Shown: positions 15,645 through 23,290, numbered from the stretch's first letter. The stretch: DNA of 30,451 bases from an uncultured Eubacterium sp. (GCA_948468465.1 CAOKJJ010000047.1:1-30451), one strand, 5' to 3'. The notes: generated by a model not told the origin, from the letters alone. A program made the numbers and translations.

Positions 15645-16877
15645 ATGAATATTCAGATGATAGGGATTGACCATAGTACGGCAGGCGTGAAAATACGGGA
15701 AAAGTTTTCTTTTACAGGGCTTCAGGCGGAAAGGGCGATGCGTAAGATCAGCATGCAGGCAGGGATCAGGGGCTGTGTGCTGCTGTCGACGTGCAATCGT
15801 ACGGAACTGTATGTCAGTATGGAGCCCTGCGGCATGTCTTTGCTTGAGCTGCTGGATAAGGTCAGGCCGTTTCCGGGCCCTGCGGAGGCATTTGAACCGT
15901 ATTTTAGCATTCGAAAGTCACAGGAAGCCGTACAGCATTTATTTTATTTAACGGCAGGATTAAAATCCAGGATTGTTGGGGAAGACCAGATTCTGGCGCA
16001 GGTAAAAGAAGCGATAAAGAAAGCAAGAGAGATAAACTGTACAGATACATTATTGGAAGTGTTGTTTCGTCAGGCGATCACCGCGGGCAAAGAAGTGAAA
16101 ACGAAGGCATTGACAGCGCATGGAAATGTATCTGCGGTACATAGCGCACTTGCGGCATTGAAAAATAAAGGATATGAGTTAAAGGGCAAAAACTGTCTGG
16201 TGATCGGCAACGGACAGATGGGAAAGCTGGCTGCGGAAACACTGCGGGATGCGGGTGCTGCGGTAACGGTTACGGTACGCCAGTATCGAAGCGGAATGGT
16301 GGAAATTCCAAAAGGGTGCGGCAGGATTCATTACGGAGAGCGTTATGAACAGGTTCCGTTCTGCGACCTGATCCTTTCTGCAACAGTCAGCCCCAATCTT
16401 ACGATTAGAAAAGAGCAGCTGGTACAGGCCAGAGGTGTGCACTGCAGAGAACAGATCTTTATTGACCTGGCTGTTCCGCGGGACATGGAGGAAGAAATTG
16501 CAAAGATAGAAGGAGTTACGCTGTATGATATTGACGCGTTTCAAAACGAAGCAGCTTCGACAGAAGAGCTATGTGCACAGAAAACGGCGGCAGAACAAAT
16601 ACTAAAGCAAAAACTGGCGGAATTTAAAGACTGGTACGAATGCAGAGATTTGATTCCAAGGATGCAGCAGGTCGGCAGACAGGCGGCGGAGGAGATTTGC
16701 TGGCGCATGGGGCGCGGGTTTGGACGTCTTTCGCGGGAAGAACAGGAACAGCTTACCGGTATCGCAATGGAAAGCGCACAGAAGGTTGTGGATAAAATGC
16801 TGTTTGCGCTGCGGGATGAATTAAAGACAGAAGAGCTGATAAAATGTCTGGAAGTTTTGGAAGGCATACGATATTAA
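15645..16877 (+). CDS. hemA: Glutamyl-tRNA reductase
   Basis: First committed step of C5-pathway tetrapyrrole synthesis: NADPH reduction of glutamyl-tRNA to glutamate-1-semialdehyde. 410 residues from the ATG at 15645; a GTG directly before it is the alternative start, and AGGGA serves either. The catalytic domain contains LSTCNRTELYV with the nucleophile Cys50, then GEDQILAQVKEA, the conserved tRNA/active-site segment. The NADPH domain has VIGNGQMGKLAAETL (Gly188, Gly190). The C-terminal helices (about 300-410) form the dimerisation domain. It is second in the operon, between the CobD-like gene and the precorrin-2 dehydrogenase gene. The glutamate-1-semialdehyde aminomutase (hemL) is not in this window. 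Confidence 0.96.
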   Translation: MNIQMIGIDHSTAGVKIREKFSFTGLQAERAMRKISMQAGIRGCVLLSTCNRTELYVSMEPCGMSLLELLDKVRPFPGPAEAFEPYFSIRKSQEAVQHLFYLTAGLKSRIVGEDQILAQVKEAIKKAREINCTDTLLEVLFRQAITAGKEVKTKALTAHGNVSAVHSALAALKNKGYELKGKNCLVIGNGQMGKLAAETLRDAGAAVTVTVRQYRSGMVEIPKGCGRIHYGERYEQVPFCDLILSATVSPNLTIRKEQLVQARGVHCREQIFIDLAVPRDMEEEIAKIEGVTLYDIDAFQNEAASTEELCAQKTAAEQILKQKLAEFKDWYECRDLIPRMQQVGRQAAEEICWRMGRGFGRLSREEQEQLTGIAMESAQKVVDKMLFALRDELKTEELIKCLEVLEGIRY

Positions 16878-16964
16878 GGGGCCGTTATGAAATAACTTTT
16901 ATTTTGATGCAGGAGAAATTCGCACAGGCAGCTCTTAAGGGAAGCTTTTTGGAGGTGGTATGCT

Positions 16965-17429
16965 ATGCAGCCATATTTTCCGCTGTTTGTAAATTTAAAC
17001 CATAAAAAAATTGTGGTATATGGGGCGGGCAGGATTGCGATTCGGCGAATCAGAGGAATACTGCGGTTTGGGGCAGAGGTGACTGTTATCGCTCCGCAGG
17101 TGCGAAAGGAGTTGTGGGAGCTGTACCAAAACTATGAAAAACAGCTTTCCATTGAACAGCGTGCGTATCAGTATGGAGAAATTCAAAAACAAGGTGTATA
17201 TTTGGTGCTTGCGGCAACGGATGACAGGCAAGTGAATCAGATGATCAGCACGGAATGCAGTCAGAAAGACGTTATGGTCAATAACGCGTCAGACAGCAGT
17301 CAGTGTGATTTTTATTTTCCGGCGCTGGTAGAACGGGAAGGACTTGTAATGGGCGTTACGAGTATCGACGGCGATCATAAAAAGGTAGCGGAATTTTGTG
17401 GCAGGCTCCGCGGTAAGGAACTGGAATGA
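16965..17429 (+). CDS. Precorrin-2 dehydrogenase / sirohydrochlorin ferrochelatase-like protein
   Basis: 154 residues corresponding to the NAD-binding part of CysG-N/Met8p, which oxidises precorrin-2 to sirohydrochlorin. The opening FPLFVNLNHKKIVVYGAGRIAIRR is the family start, with the dinucleotide loop at Gly20-x-Gly22 in place of the usual GGG. VLAATDD and NNASDSSQCDFYFPA follow; Asp110 sits at the position of the conserved catalytic Asp. It is shorter than the 200-odd residues of complete Met8-type proteins: the C-terminal helical dimerisation part is reduced to the end GRLRGKELE. Such short forms occur in Clostridia. GGAGGTGG is the ribosome binding site. Whether it also chelates iron is not clear. 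Confidence 0.85.
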   Translation: MQPYFPLFVNLNHKKIVVYGAGRIAIRRIRGILRFGAEVTVIAPQVRKELWELYQNYEKQLSIEQRAYQYGEIQKQGVYLVLAATDDRQVNQMISTECSQKDVMVNNASDSSQCDFYFPALVEREGLVMGVTSIDGDHKKVAEFCGRLRGKELE

Positions 17430-17458
17430 ACGGACTTCCTGCATATCGGAGGAATTAT

Positions 17459-18340
17459 ATGGAACATGTCATTCGCATTGGAACAAGGGACAGCCTGCTG
17501 GCGGTTGCGCAGGCAGAACTGTTAAAACAATATATAGAAGCAAAGCATCCGCAGTACAAGGCGGTACTGGTGAAAATGAAAACGACCGGAGACAGGATTC
17601 TGGATCGAAGTCTGGACGAGATTGGCGGCAAAGGGCTGTTTGTGAAAGAGCTGGATCTGGCTTTGTACGAAAACCGTACGGATTTATCTATACATTCATT
17701 AAAAGATCTTCCGATGCAAGTATCGCCGGACTTTCCGATTCTTGGGTTTTCCCGCAGGGAGACGCCCTGGGACGTGCTTGTGCTGCCGCAGGGATGCAGG
17801 AAAGGAGCGTTCAGCGGGCCGATCGGCACCTCCAGTCCAAGGAGAAGGATACAGCTTATGCAGCTTTATAAAGACTGTGAGATTCAGCCTGTGCGGGGAA
17901 ATATTCAAACACGCCTGAAAAAACTGGATGAGGGAGCATATGGCGCGCTGGTACTGGCTGCCGCTGGCTTGTGCCGGCTGGGGCTGGAACATCGGATCAG
18001 CGAGTGGTATTCGGCTGCGCAGATGGTTCCTGCCGCCGGACAGGGAATACTGGCAGTGCAGGGCAGAAAAGATTTTGACCGGAGTCTTCTGGAAGGTTTT
18101 TTTGACGAAGATGCCGGATGGCAGGCGCTGGCGGAGCGAAGCTTTGTAGGTGCGTTTGGCGGAGGCTGCGCTTCGCCGACGGCAGCATATGCGGCTATTG
18201 AAGGAAATGTAATGACGCTTACGGGACTTATTGCCGCGGAGGACGACTGCGGGATGAAAAAAGCCGCGATTACGGTTCCAAAGCAGCAGGCGGAACAGGC
18301 GGGGATTTTGCTGGCGCATAAAATAGAAATACAAATGTAG
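17459..18340 (+). CDS. hemC: Porphobilinogen deaminase (hydroxymethylbilane synthase)
   Basis: Polymerises four porphobilinogens to hydroxymethylbilane. 293 residues from ATG 17459, chosen because GGAGGAA lies 5 bases before it and the protein then begins EHVIRIGTRDSLLAVAQAE as in relatives. An ATG at 17426 overlapping the previous stop would add 11 residues. HSLKDLP (79-85) holds Asp83, the catalytic Asp equivalent. GTSSPRRR (123-130) and VRGNIQTRL bind the growing chain. Cys237 in FGGGCASP should carry the dipyrromethane cofactor, although the surrounding motif differs from the common GGCxxPxGA form. The third domain is slightly short. It ends the operon; hemB, hemD and the methyltransferase are not in this window. 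Confidence 0.95.
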   Translation: MEHVIRIGTRDSLLAVAQAELLKQYIEAKHPQYKAVLVKMKTTGDRILDRSLDEIGGKGLFVKELDLALYENRTDLSIHSLKDLPMQVSPDFPILGFSRRETPWDVLVLPQGCRKGAFSGPIGTSSPRRRIQLMQLYKDCEIQPVRGNIQTRLKKLDEGAYGALVLAAAGLCRLGLEHRISEWYSAAQMVPAAGQGILAVQGRKDFDRSLLEGFFDEDAGWQALAERSFVGAFGGGCASPTAAYAAIEGNVMTLTGLIAAEDDCGMKKAAITVPKQQAEQAGILLAHKIEIQM

Positions 18341-18364
18341 TAGTATAAATATTGAAAATAGTGC

Positions 18365-18393
18365 TTGTTTTTTTCCGGATCATACGATATACT
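18365..18393 (+). promoter_or_regulatory. Promoter of the queT-queF-queC operon
   Basis: TTGTTT (18365-18370) and TATACT (18388-18393) with a 17-base spacer. The start near 18400 lies 37 bases upstream of the riboswitch, as expected. Confidence 0.55.
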
Positions 18394-18436
18394 TTGTATG
18401 GCTGTTTGAACAGCAGCACAGCTTCCAAAATGGAAT

Positions 18437-18476
18437 TGACAGTTCGAGACCATCCTGTCATTAAACAAAACTAGGG
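18437..18476 (+). ncRNA. preQ1-I riboswitch aptamer
   Basis: P1 is TGACAG (18437-18442) pairing with CTGTCA (18455-18460), enclosing a 12-base loop that starts TTCGAG and ends in C. An A-rich tail (TTAAACAAAACTAGGG, 18461-18476) follows, which in class I aptamers docks into the P1 groove and forms the pseudoknot. The layout and the AACAAAAC tail match the Bacillus and Thermoanaerobacter queC-type aptamers. It precedes a queuosine-precursor transporter gene. The expression platform is not obvious: ACAAC/GTTGT can pair downstream (18477-18500), but no T-tract follows, so translational control is possible. Confidence 0.85.
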
Positions 18477-18527
18477 ACAACGGTGTAATAAAAAAGTTGT
18501 TGTGTATCTGTTTGGAGGTGAACGAAT

Positions 18528-19034
18528 ATGGAAAATAAAAGTATGAGCAAAGTGCAGAAACTGACGTTTTCTGCCATGATGATCGCGCTGTATGTAACAG
18601 TGCTGTATTTTACGCAAAGTTTTTCTTTTGGAGCATATCAGATTCGAATCGCTACGTCGCTATATGCTCTTTCCTACCTGTTTCCGTTCCTGGTTTTACC
18701 TCTTGGTCTCGCAAATTTCATAGCAAACATGCTGTTCGGAGGTCTGGGCATTCTGGACATGTGCGGAGGATGTCTGGTTGGCATAATTACCACCGCGTGT
18801 ATTGTTCAGATCCGCAGGATGCGCTGGAATCGCTGGCTGATGGTGTTTCCGATTGTTTTGGTGCCTGGATTCGGCGTTTCTCTTTGGCTGTCTTATTTGC
18901 TGAAACTGACTTATCTGCCGCTGGCAGGCAGCCTTTGCGTCGGACAGGCGATACCGGCAGTCTGCGGCGTGCTGCTCGTAAGAGCGCTGGAGCGGGTAAA
19001 CGCAGGCAGGACGGCGAAGCCGCGGGAAGCTTAG
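18528..19034 (+). CDS. queT: QueT family queuosine-precursor transporter
   Basis: 168 residues, strongly hydrophobic with about five to six membrane helices (roughly 15-35, 45-65, 68-90, 105-125 and 135-155), typical of the substrate-binding S component of energy-coupling-factor transporters. TFSAMMIALYVTVLYFTQSFSFGAYQIRIA and the LANFIANMLFGGLGILDM segment are characteristic of QueT. It should import preQ0/preQ1 or queuine-type precursors with a shared energising module encoded elsewhere. The upstream preQ1 riboswitch and downstream queF and queC support the assignment. GGAGGTG lies 9 bases before the ATG. Confidence 0.93.
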   Translation: MENKSMSKVQKLTFSAMMIALYVTVLYFTQSFSFGAYQIRIATSLYALSYLFPFLVLPLGLANFIANMLFGGLGILDMCGGCLVGIITTACIVQIRRMRWNRWLMVFPIVLVPGFGVSLWLSYLLKLTYLPLAGSLCVGQAIPAVCGVLLVRALERVNAGRTAKPREA

Positions 19035-19101
19035 CTTAAATGGTAGAAAGGCAGCTGTTCGTAATATATAAATATGATAGAAAGAAAGGGAGGAATGACA
19101 G

Positions 19102-19599
19102 ATGCAGGGAAGAACGCAGGATGAATTAAAAGACATTACTCTTTTAGGAAATCAAAAAACCTCTTATCGTACAGATTATGCGCCGGAAGTATTGGAAACT
19201 TTTCCAAATAAGCATCCGGAAAACGATTATTTTGTGAAATTTAACTGTCCGGAGTTTACAAGCCTTTGCCCTATGACCGGACAGCCGGATTTTGCGACTA
19301 TTTATATTTCCTATGTGCCGGGAGAGAGAATGGTCGAGAGCAAATCCTTGAAGCTGTATTTGTTCAGTTTCCGCAATCATGGAGATTTTCATGAAGATTG
19401 TGTCAACATTATCATGAAAGATTTAATACGCCTGATGGATCCGAAATATATCGAGGTATGGGGAAAATTTACGCCAAGAGGCGGCATTTCCATCGACCCG
19501 TACTGCAATTACGGAAAAGCGGGGACATGCTGGGAGCAGGTGGCGTTTGAACGGCTGACACATCATGATCTGTATCCGGAAAAAATTGATAACCGATAG
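19102..19599 (+). CDS. queF: NADPH-dependent 7-cyano-7-deazaguanine reductase
   Basis: Reduces preQ0 to preQ1 in queuosine biosynthesis. 165 residues, the size of the short type I (YkvM-like) enzyme. Cys56 in [13 protein letters not shown] forms the thioimide with substrate, and Asp63 in the same segment is the general acid. ESKSLK (79-84) is the diagnostic QueF motif for NADPH, and FHEDC (96-100) follows. The end [12 protein letters not shown] also matches the family. GGGAGGAA stands before the ATG, and it lies 67 bases after queT in the riboswitch-controlled unit. Confidence 0.96.
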   Translation: MQGRTQDELKDITLLGNQKTSYRTDYAPEVLETFPNKHPENDYFVKFNCPEFTSLCPMTGQPDFATIYISYVPGERMVESKSLKLYLFSFRNHGDFHEDCVNIIMKDLIRLMDPKYIEVWGKFTPRGGISIDPYCNYGKAGTCWEQVAFERLTHHDLYPEKIDNR

Positions 19600-19628
19600 C
19601 CATTTTGAAAGAAAATCCGGAGGAAAAG

Positions 19629-20324
19629 ATGATGCGTGAAAAAGCAATGGTACTGTTCAGCGGAGGCGTGGACAGTACCACCTGCCTGGGTCTGGCATTG
19701 GAACGGTTCGGGAAAGAACAGGTGGTTCCGCTGTCTGTGACCTATGGCCAAAAGCATAAAAAAGAACTGGAAGCAGCGCAGTGCATTCTTGCGTTTTATG
19801 GTCTGCAGGGGATGGAGCTGGATCTTACAACGATCTTTACTTACAGCGACTGTTCGCTGCTGGCACATTCAAACAAGAAGATTCCGGAAGAATCCTATGC
19901 CAGCCAGCTGGAAAAAAAGCAGGGAAAAGTGGCGGATACGTATGTGCCGTTTCGAAACGGGCTTTTTTTGTCTGCCGCAGCCAGTATGGCCCTTTCCGTG
20001 GGATGCAGCTATATTTATTACGGCGCCCACAAGGATGATGCGGCAGGCAGCGCATATCCGGACTGCAGCAAGGCTTTTTTTGACAGCATGAGCCAGGCGG
20101 TGTATGAAGGAAGCGGTAAGATGCTGCGTCTGGAAGCGCCTTTTATCGGCTGTAATAAAGCACAGGTCGTAAAAGAGGGGCTGCGGCTGCAGGTTCCGTA
20201 CGAGCTGACCTGGAGCTGCTACGAAGGAGGAGAGCGTCCATGCGGACGGTGCGGCACTTGCATCGACAGGCGCAGGGCATTTGAGGAAAATCATGTGGCG
20301 GATCCGGCGGCAGCACGATCATGA
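19629..20324 (+). CDS. queC: 7-cyano-7-deazaguanine synthase
   Basis: ATP-dependent conversion of 7-carboxy-7-deazaguanine to preQ0. 231 residues from ATG 19629; GGAGG is 5 bases upstream, whereas the open frame extends to a TTG at 19605 without a site. VLFSGGVDSTTCLGLAL (8-24) is the PP-loop ATP pyrophosphatase motif. VTYGQKHKKEL follows. The C-terminal zinc site is Cys197, Cys205, Cys208 and Cys211 (CYEGGERPCGRCGTC). It is only 29 bases after queF and in the same operon. queD and queE, which make its substrate, are not in this window. Confidence 0.96.
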   Translation: MMREKAMVLFSGGVDSTTCLGLALERFGKEQVVPLSVTYGQKHKKELEAAQCILAFYGLQGMELDLTTIFTYSDCSLLAHSNKKIPEESYASQLEKKQGKVADTYVPFRNGLFLSAAASMALSVGCSYIYYGAHKDDAAGSAYPDCSKAFFDSMSQAVYEGSGKMLRLEAPFIGCNKAQVVKEGLRLQVPYELTWSCYEGGERPCGRCGTCIDRRRAFEENHVADPAAARS

Positions 20325-20382
20325 AGGAAAATCATGCAACAGTGCGATCATTACGGAAAACAGATGTGCGGGAGGATATCGT

Positions 20383-22077
20383 ATGGCAAGAACGATAGCA
20401 ATAGGGGAACAGGATTTTGGCAGAATCATAGAAAACGATTGCTTTTATGTAGATAAAACAGATTTTATCAAAGAATGGTGGGAAAACAGGGACAGTGTCA
20501 CTTTGCTCACCCGTCCGCGCAGATTTGGCAAAACGATTACCATGAATATGCTGTATTATTTTTTTTCGGTATTGGAAAATGGCAGTAAGGAGCTGTTTGA
20601 GAACCTTAATATTTGGAAGGAAGAAAAGTATCGAAAGCTGCAGGGCACTTATCCGGTTATTTTCCTGAGTTTTGCGGATATAAAAGGACGTAATTTTGCA
20701 ATTGTAAGAAAAAAGATGTTCCAATCTTTGGCCAACCTGTATTCAGATTATCGCTTTTTGCTGAAAAAGGAGCTTTTTGATGAAGAGGAGCGGGCTTTTT
20801 TTTACAGAATATCGGTGGACATGGATGATGCAGATGCGGCAAAATCCCTGCATCAGCTGTCCAGATATCTGTATAAATACTATGGAAAAAAGGTAATTAT
20901 TTTGCTTGATGAATATGACACACCGATGCAGGAAGCCTATTTTCATAAATACTGGAATGAAATGACAGATTTTATGAGAGAATTGTTTCAGTCTGCCTTC
21001 AAAACAAATCCATATTTAGAGCGTGCCATAATGACTGGAGTTACCAGGGTCAGCAAGGAATCCGTTTTTTCAGACCTGAACAATCTGACCGTAGTTTCAT
21101 CTACGACTAAATTGTATGAAACTGCGTTTGGATTTACACAAAAAGAAGTATTCCATGCATTACAGGAGTTTGGCATGGAGGATAAAAAAGAGGAAGTGAA
21201 GCGCTGGTATGATGGATTTCGATTTGGCAGCAGTGAAAATATCTATAATCCGTGGTCGATTACCAGTTTTTTAAAATTCCGGGAATTCGGCTCTTATTGG
21301 ACAAATACAAGTTCCAATCAGCTGGTTGGAAGCCTGATCCAAAAAGGCAGTCCCAAAGTAAAGATGGTTATGGAAGACTTGCTGCAGGGAAAATATTTCT
21401 GTACGTATTTAGACGAGCAGGTTGTATTTGACCAGTTAGACAGCAGTACGGAAGCGATCTGGAGCCTGCTTCTGGCAAGCGGATATTTAAAGATTACAGG
21501 CCATGAGACAGACGGCCATTTGTCAGGCAGCGGTGATGTCTTGTATCAGCTTGCGATTACGAACCAGGAGGTTACGCGCATGTTCCGAAGGCTGATACAT
21601 GGGTGGTTTGACACAGGCAATGAGAATTACAATGATTTTATAAAAGCATTGCTTATGGATGATAAAAAGGCTATGAATGTTTATATGAATCAAGTTGCCT
21701 TAACCGTATGCAGCAATTTTGATTCGGGAAAAAAGCCATCAAAAACAGCGGAACCGGAACGCTTTTATCATGGATTTGTACTTGGCCTGATGGTTGACCT
21801 TGCAGACCGTTACGTCATAACATCGAACCGTGAGAGCGGATTTGGCAGATATGATGTGATGCTGGAACCACGAGGCATGGAAGATGATGCGGTCATCCTG
21901 GAGTTTAAGGTGCATGATCCGGATGAAGAAAACACGCTGCAGGATACGGCAGCAGCTGCGCTGTCTCAAATAAAAGAAAAAAGATATGCGGCCGCATTGG
22001 AGGCAAAAGGGATAGCGCCAGACAGAATCCGCAGCTATGGATTCGCGTTTGAAGGGAAAAAGGTGCTGATTGGCTGA
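20383..22077 (+). CDS. AAA-ATPase-like / PD-(D/E)XK nuclease domain protein (DUF1703 type)
   Basis: 564 residues, started at ATG 20383 with GGAGGA 6 bases upstream. The N-terminal AAA-ATPase-like domain begins IAIGEQDFGRIIENDCFYVDKTDFI, a hallmark of the family. Its Walker A is degenerate (RPRRFGKT, 44-51), and the Walker B is ILLDEYDTPM (173-182). The middle contains RWYDGFRFG and YNPWSI. The C-terminal nuclease-like domain has Asp491 (FGRYDVML), the Glu507-x-Lys509 pair (ILEFKVHD) and a later Gln in ALSQIKEKRY. These proteins are abundant and multicopy in gut Bacteroidetes and Clostridia; a role in DNA conflict has been suggested but not shown, to my knowledge. It follows queC after 58 bases but is functionally unrelated, suggesting insertion downstream of the queuosine genes. 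Confidence 0.88.
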   Translation: MARTIAIGEQDFGRIIENDCFYVDKTDFIKEWWENRDSVTLLTRPRRFGKTITMNMLYYFFSVLENGSKELFENLNIWKEEKYRKLQGTYPVIFLSFADIKGRNFAIVRKKMFQSLANLYSDYRFLLKKELFDEEERAFFYRISVDMDDADAAKSLHQLSRYLYKYYGKKVIILLDEYDTPMQEAYFHKYWNEMTDFMRELFQSAFKTNPYLERAIMTGVTRVSKESVFSDLNNLTVVSSTTKLYETAFGFTQKEVFHALQEFGMEDKKEEVKRWYDGFRFGSSENIYNPWSITSFLKFREFGSYWTNTSSNQLVGSLIQKGSPKVKMVMEDLLQGKYFCTYLDEQVVFDQLDSSTEAIWSLLLASGYLKITGHETDGHLSGSGDVLYQLAITNQEVTRMFRRLIHGWFDTGNENYNDFIKALLMDDKKAMNVYMNQVALTVCSNFDSGKKPSKTAEPERFYHGFVLGLMVDLADRYVITSNRESGFGRYDVMLEPRGMEDDAVILEFKVHDPDEENTLQDTAAAALSQIKEKRYAAALEAKGIAPDRIRSYGFAFEGKKVLIG

Positions 22078-22082
22078 GGTGT

Positions 22083-22124
22083 GACAATAATTTAAGAGCA
22101 TTCTGCTGCTCTTATTTTATTGTC
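22083..22124. terminator. Two-way terminator between the DUF1703 and XRE genes
   Basis: Outer arms GACAATAA/TTATTGTC and inner arms TAAGAGCA/TGCTCTTA are both perfect, separated by a TT/TT internal loop, with a 6-base hairpin loop. T-rich on both strands, between convergent genes. Confidence 0.85.
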
Positions 22125-22133
22125 TGAAAAAGA

Positions 22134-22484
22134 TTAGTCTTTCTTTGTTGAGATTTTTTTGCATGAATGAATAATATTCAGCAGTTCTTTCTGCTGAGCA
22201 GGTGAAAACTGCGCAATTTGTATCAGTATTTTGCCTGTGACTTCTGTTTTGGGGAATTGTTTTGCTGTTTTCGGTGCATCACTAAACAAATCTTTTAATG
22301 AGTAATTCAGGCTTTGGCAGATTTTATACAGGGTTTCTATGGTTGGATTACCAATGCCGCGCTCTATCTGCGACAGGTGTGCAGTATTGACAGAAGCCAG
22401 AAAAGAGACTTCTTCAAGGCTTAATGACTGCTGATTTCGGATACTGTTCAGCTTATTTCCTATGTATGCGGTTAATTCGCTCAT
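22134..22484 (-). CDS. XRE-family helix-turn-helix regulator
   Basis: 116 residues. The N-terminal 65 residues are a lambda-repressor-type helix-turn-helix: LNSIRNQQSLSLEEVSFLASVNTAHLSQIERGIGNPTIETLYKICQSLN. The C-terminal 50 residues are Lys-rich, with a helical FSPAQQKELLNIIHS motif; no enzyme or peptidase domain is visible. GAGGGAAG is the ribosome binding site. The likely role is local autoregulation. A perfect long palindrome lies 57 bases upstream of its start, between it and the DUF6809 gene, and is a candidate site for it or for another factor of the element. Confidence 0.88.
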   Translation of the reverse strand: MSELTAYIGNKLNSIRNQQSLSLEEVSFLASVNTAHLSQIERGIGNPTIETLYKICQSLNYSLKDLFSDAPKTAKQFPKTEVTGKILIQIAQFSPAQQKELLNIIHSCKKISTKKD

Positions 22485-22540
22485 AAAAACACTTCCCTCA
22501 CATTTTGTATGATTTTTATACTATTAAAAAATTCTCTGAC

Positions 22541-22592
22541 GGACAATTTAATATATCAATAGAAATATAGTTATTGATATATTAAATTGTCC
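22541..22592. repeat. Perfect inverted repeat with 20-bp arms
   Basis: The left arm (22541-22560, beginning GGACAATTTAAT) is perfectly complementary to the right arm (22573-22592), with a 12-base A/T-rich loop. Outside the arms, GACGGA can pair with TCCGTC after a three-base bulge. No T-tract follows either side, so it is not a normal terminator. It could be an operator, a recombination or nicking site, or the ends of a lost miniature element. Confidence 0.85.
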
Positions 22593-22601
22593 TCCGTCCT
22601 T

Positions 22602-22880
22602 CTACTCGTTCCTGTGAACCTCTGCCATCATCTTTGCCCCCAGCTTAAAACCGTTAATGAACATTTCCGAGAACTCAAACGGGATTACGTCAAGCTGTTC
22701 GTCCAGGATATTAATGAACCGCTTATCAAGAGGCGGCTCCAGCTTAGACAGTAACTCAATAAAGTCTTCGTAGTGGCGGTAATTCCCCTGATAGATTTTC
22801 CGGTATTCCTCACCTCTGGGGGCATACTGTTCCGCTGGGAAGATTTTACCATTATAAAGCTGTTCCAGTACATTCTTCAC
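22602..22880 (-). CDS. DUF6809 family small protein
   Basis: 92 residues when begun at the GTG at 22880. AAGGAGG is 8 bases before that GTG, and the protein then reads as KNVLEQLYNGKIFPAEQY, the usual family start. ATG codons at 22886 and 22907 are in frame but badly placed relative to the site. The protein is helical and charged, with a conserved YRKIYQGNYRHYEDFIELLSKL middle and an FINGFKLGAKMMAEV end. It matches small hypothetical proteins I associate with DUF6809, which are frequent in mobile elements of gut Clostridia. Function unknown. It is divergent from the ribbon-helix-helix gene. Confidence 0.75.
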   Translation of the reverse strand: MKNVLEQLYNGKIFPAEQYAPRGEEYRKIYQGNYRHYEDFIELLSKLEPPLDKRFINILDEQLDVIPFEFSEMFINGFKLGAKMMAEVHRNE

Positions 22881-22932
22881 TTTCATGACCTCCTTTTTGT
22901 TTTGCATTGCTGTTGTGTATTACATATTTGTA

Positions 22933-22969
22933 TTATATAAAAGTATTTTATCATATGTTATATAAAAGT
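22933..22969. repeat. 12-bp direct repeat in the DUF6809/ribbon-helix-helix promoter region
   Basis: TTATATAAAAGT occurs at 22933-22944 and 22958-22969, 25 bases apart (about two and a half helical turns). The pair sits between two divergent genes, one encoding a ribbon-helix-helix DNA-binding protein, and just upstream of a TATAAT at 22984-22989. It is a candidate operator. Confidence 0.6.
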
Positions 22970-23019
22970 CAAGAGAAATCGTTTATAATGGTTGCAGAAA
23001 TGTAATACGGAGGTGTAAC

Positions 23020-23226
23020 ATGGCAGACAAGTTTGTGGTGCGTCAGAAGAAGCCCGACAAGAAGGAAGATAAGTCGGTGGTCATGACGCTGCGGATAGAC
23101 CGGGAATTGCAGGAAGAATTTGACGCTCTGGCGGCGAAAAGCGACCGCTCCCGAAATGAATTGATGTGTATGGCTCTGCGCTATGCCCTAGACAACTTAG
23201 AGTTTATCCCGGAAGCCGGAGAATAA
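23020..23226 (+). CDS. Ribbon-helix-helix (CopG/Arc-like) DNA-binding protein
   Basis: 68 residues. After a basic N-terminus comes the ribbon strand VVMTLRIDREL, then two helices (QEEFDALAAKS and SRNELMCMALRYALDNL), the classic ribbon-helix-helix order. CGGAGGTG precedes the ATG, and a terminator overlaps its stop codon, so it is a complete single-gene unit. It is richer in G/C than its flanks, suggesting a separate origin. No toxin gene follows, which argues against a simple toxin-antitoxin pair. Such proteins are typical of integrative elements. Confidence 0.88.
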   Translation: MADKFVVRQKKPDKKEDKSVVMTLRIDRELQEEFDALAAKSDRSRNELMCMALRYALDNLEFIPEAGE

Positions 23227-23245
23227 GGAACCCGGCTTCTTTTTT
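23212..23245 (+). terminator. Terminator of the ribbon-helix-helix gene
   Basis: GAAGCCGG (23212-23219) pairs with CCGGCTTC (23232-23239), followed by six T. The stop codon of the gene lies in the loop. Confidence 0.85.
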
Positions 23246-23261
23246 GTGTACAGACCAAAAG

Positions 23262-23290
23262 AAAACCCTTCCCCCGGAAAGAGAGAAGGG
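23262..23290 (-). terminator. Terminator of the ABC remnant locus
   Basis: On the minus strand CCCTTC and GAAGGG pair around a 13-base loop, followed by TTTTCTTTT. It is about 50 bases past the permease remnant. Confidence 0.65.

Noticed and set aside
17398..17871. Long plus-strand frame overlapping hemC
   Set aside because: Out of frame with hemC, whose motifs are intact; its product matches nothing.
20281..20382. Upstream extension of the DUF1703 gene overlapping queC
   Set aside because: The extra 34 residues are basic and unlike the family start, whereas GGAGGA precedes the ATG at 20383.
22134..23226. A toxin-antitoxin module formed by the XRE, DUF6809 and ribbon-helix-helix genes
   Set aside because: The genes are not arranged as an overlapping pair, and neither neighbour has a toxin-like fold that I can recognise.
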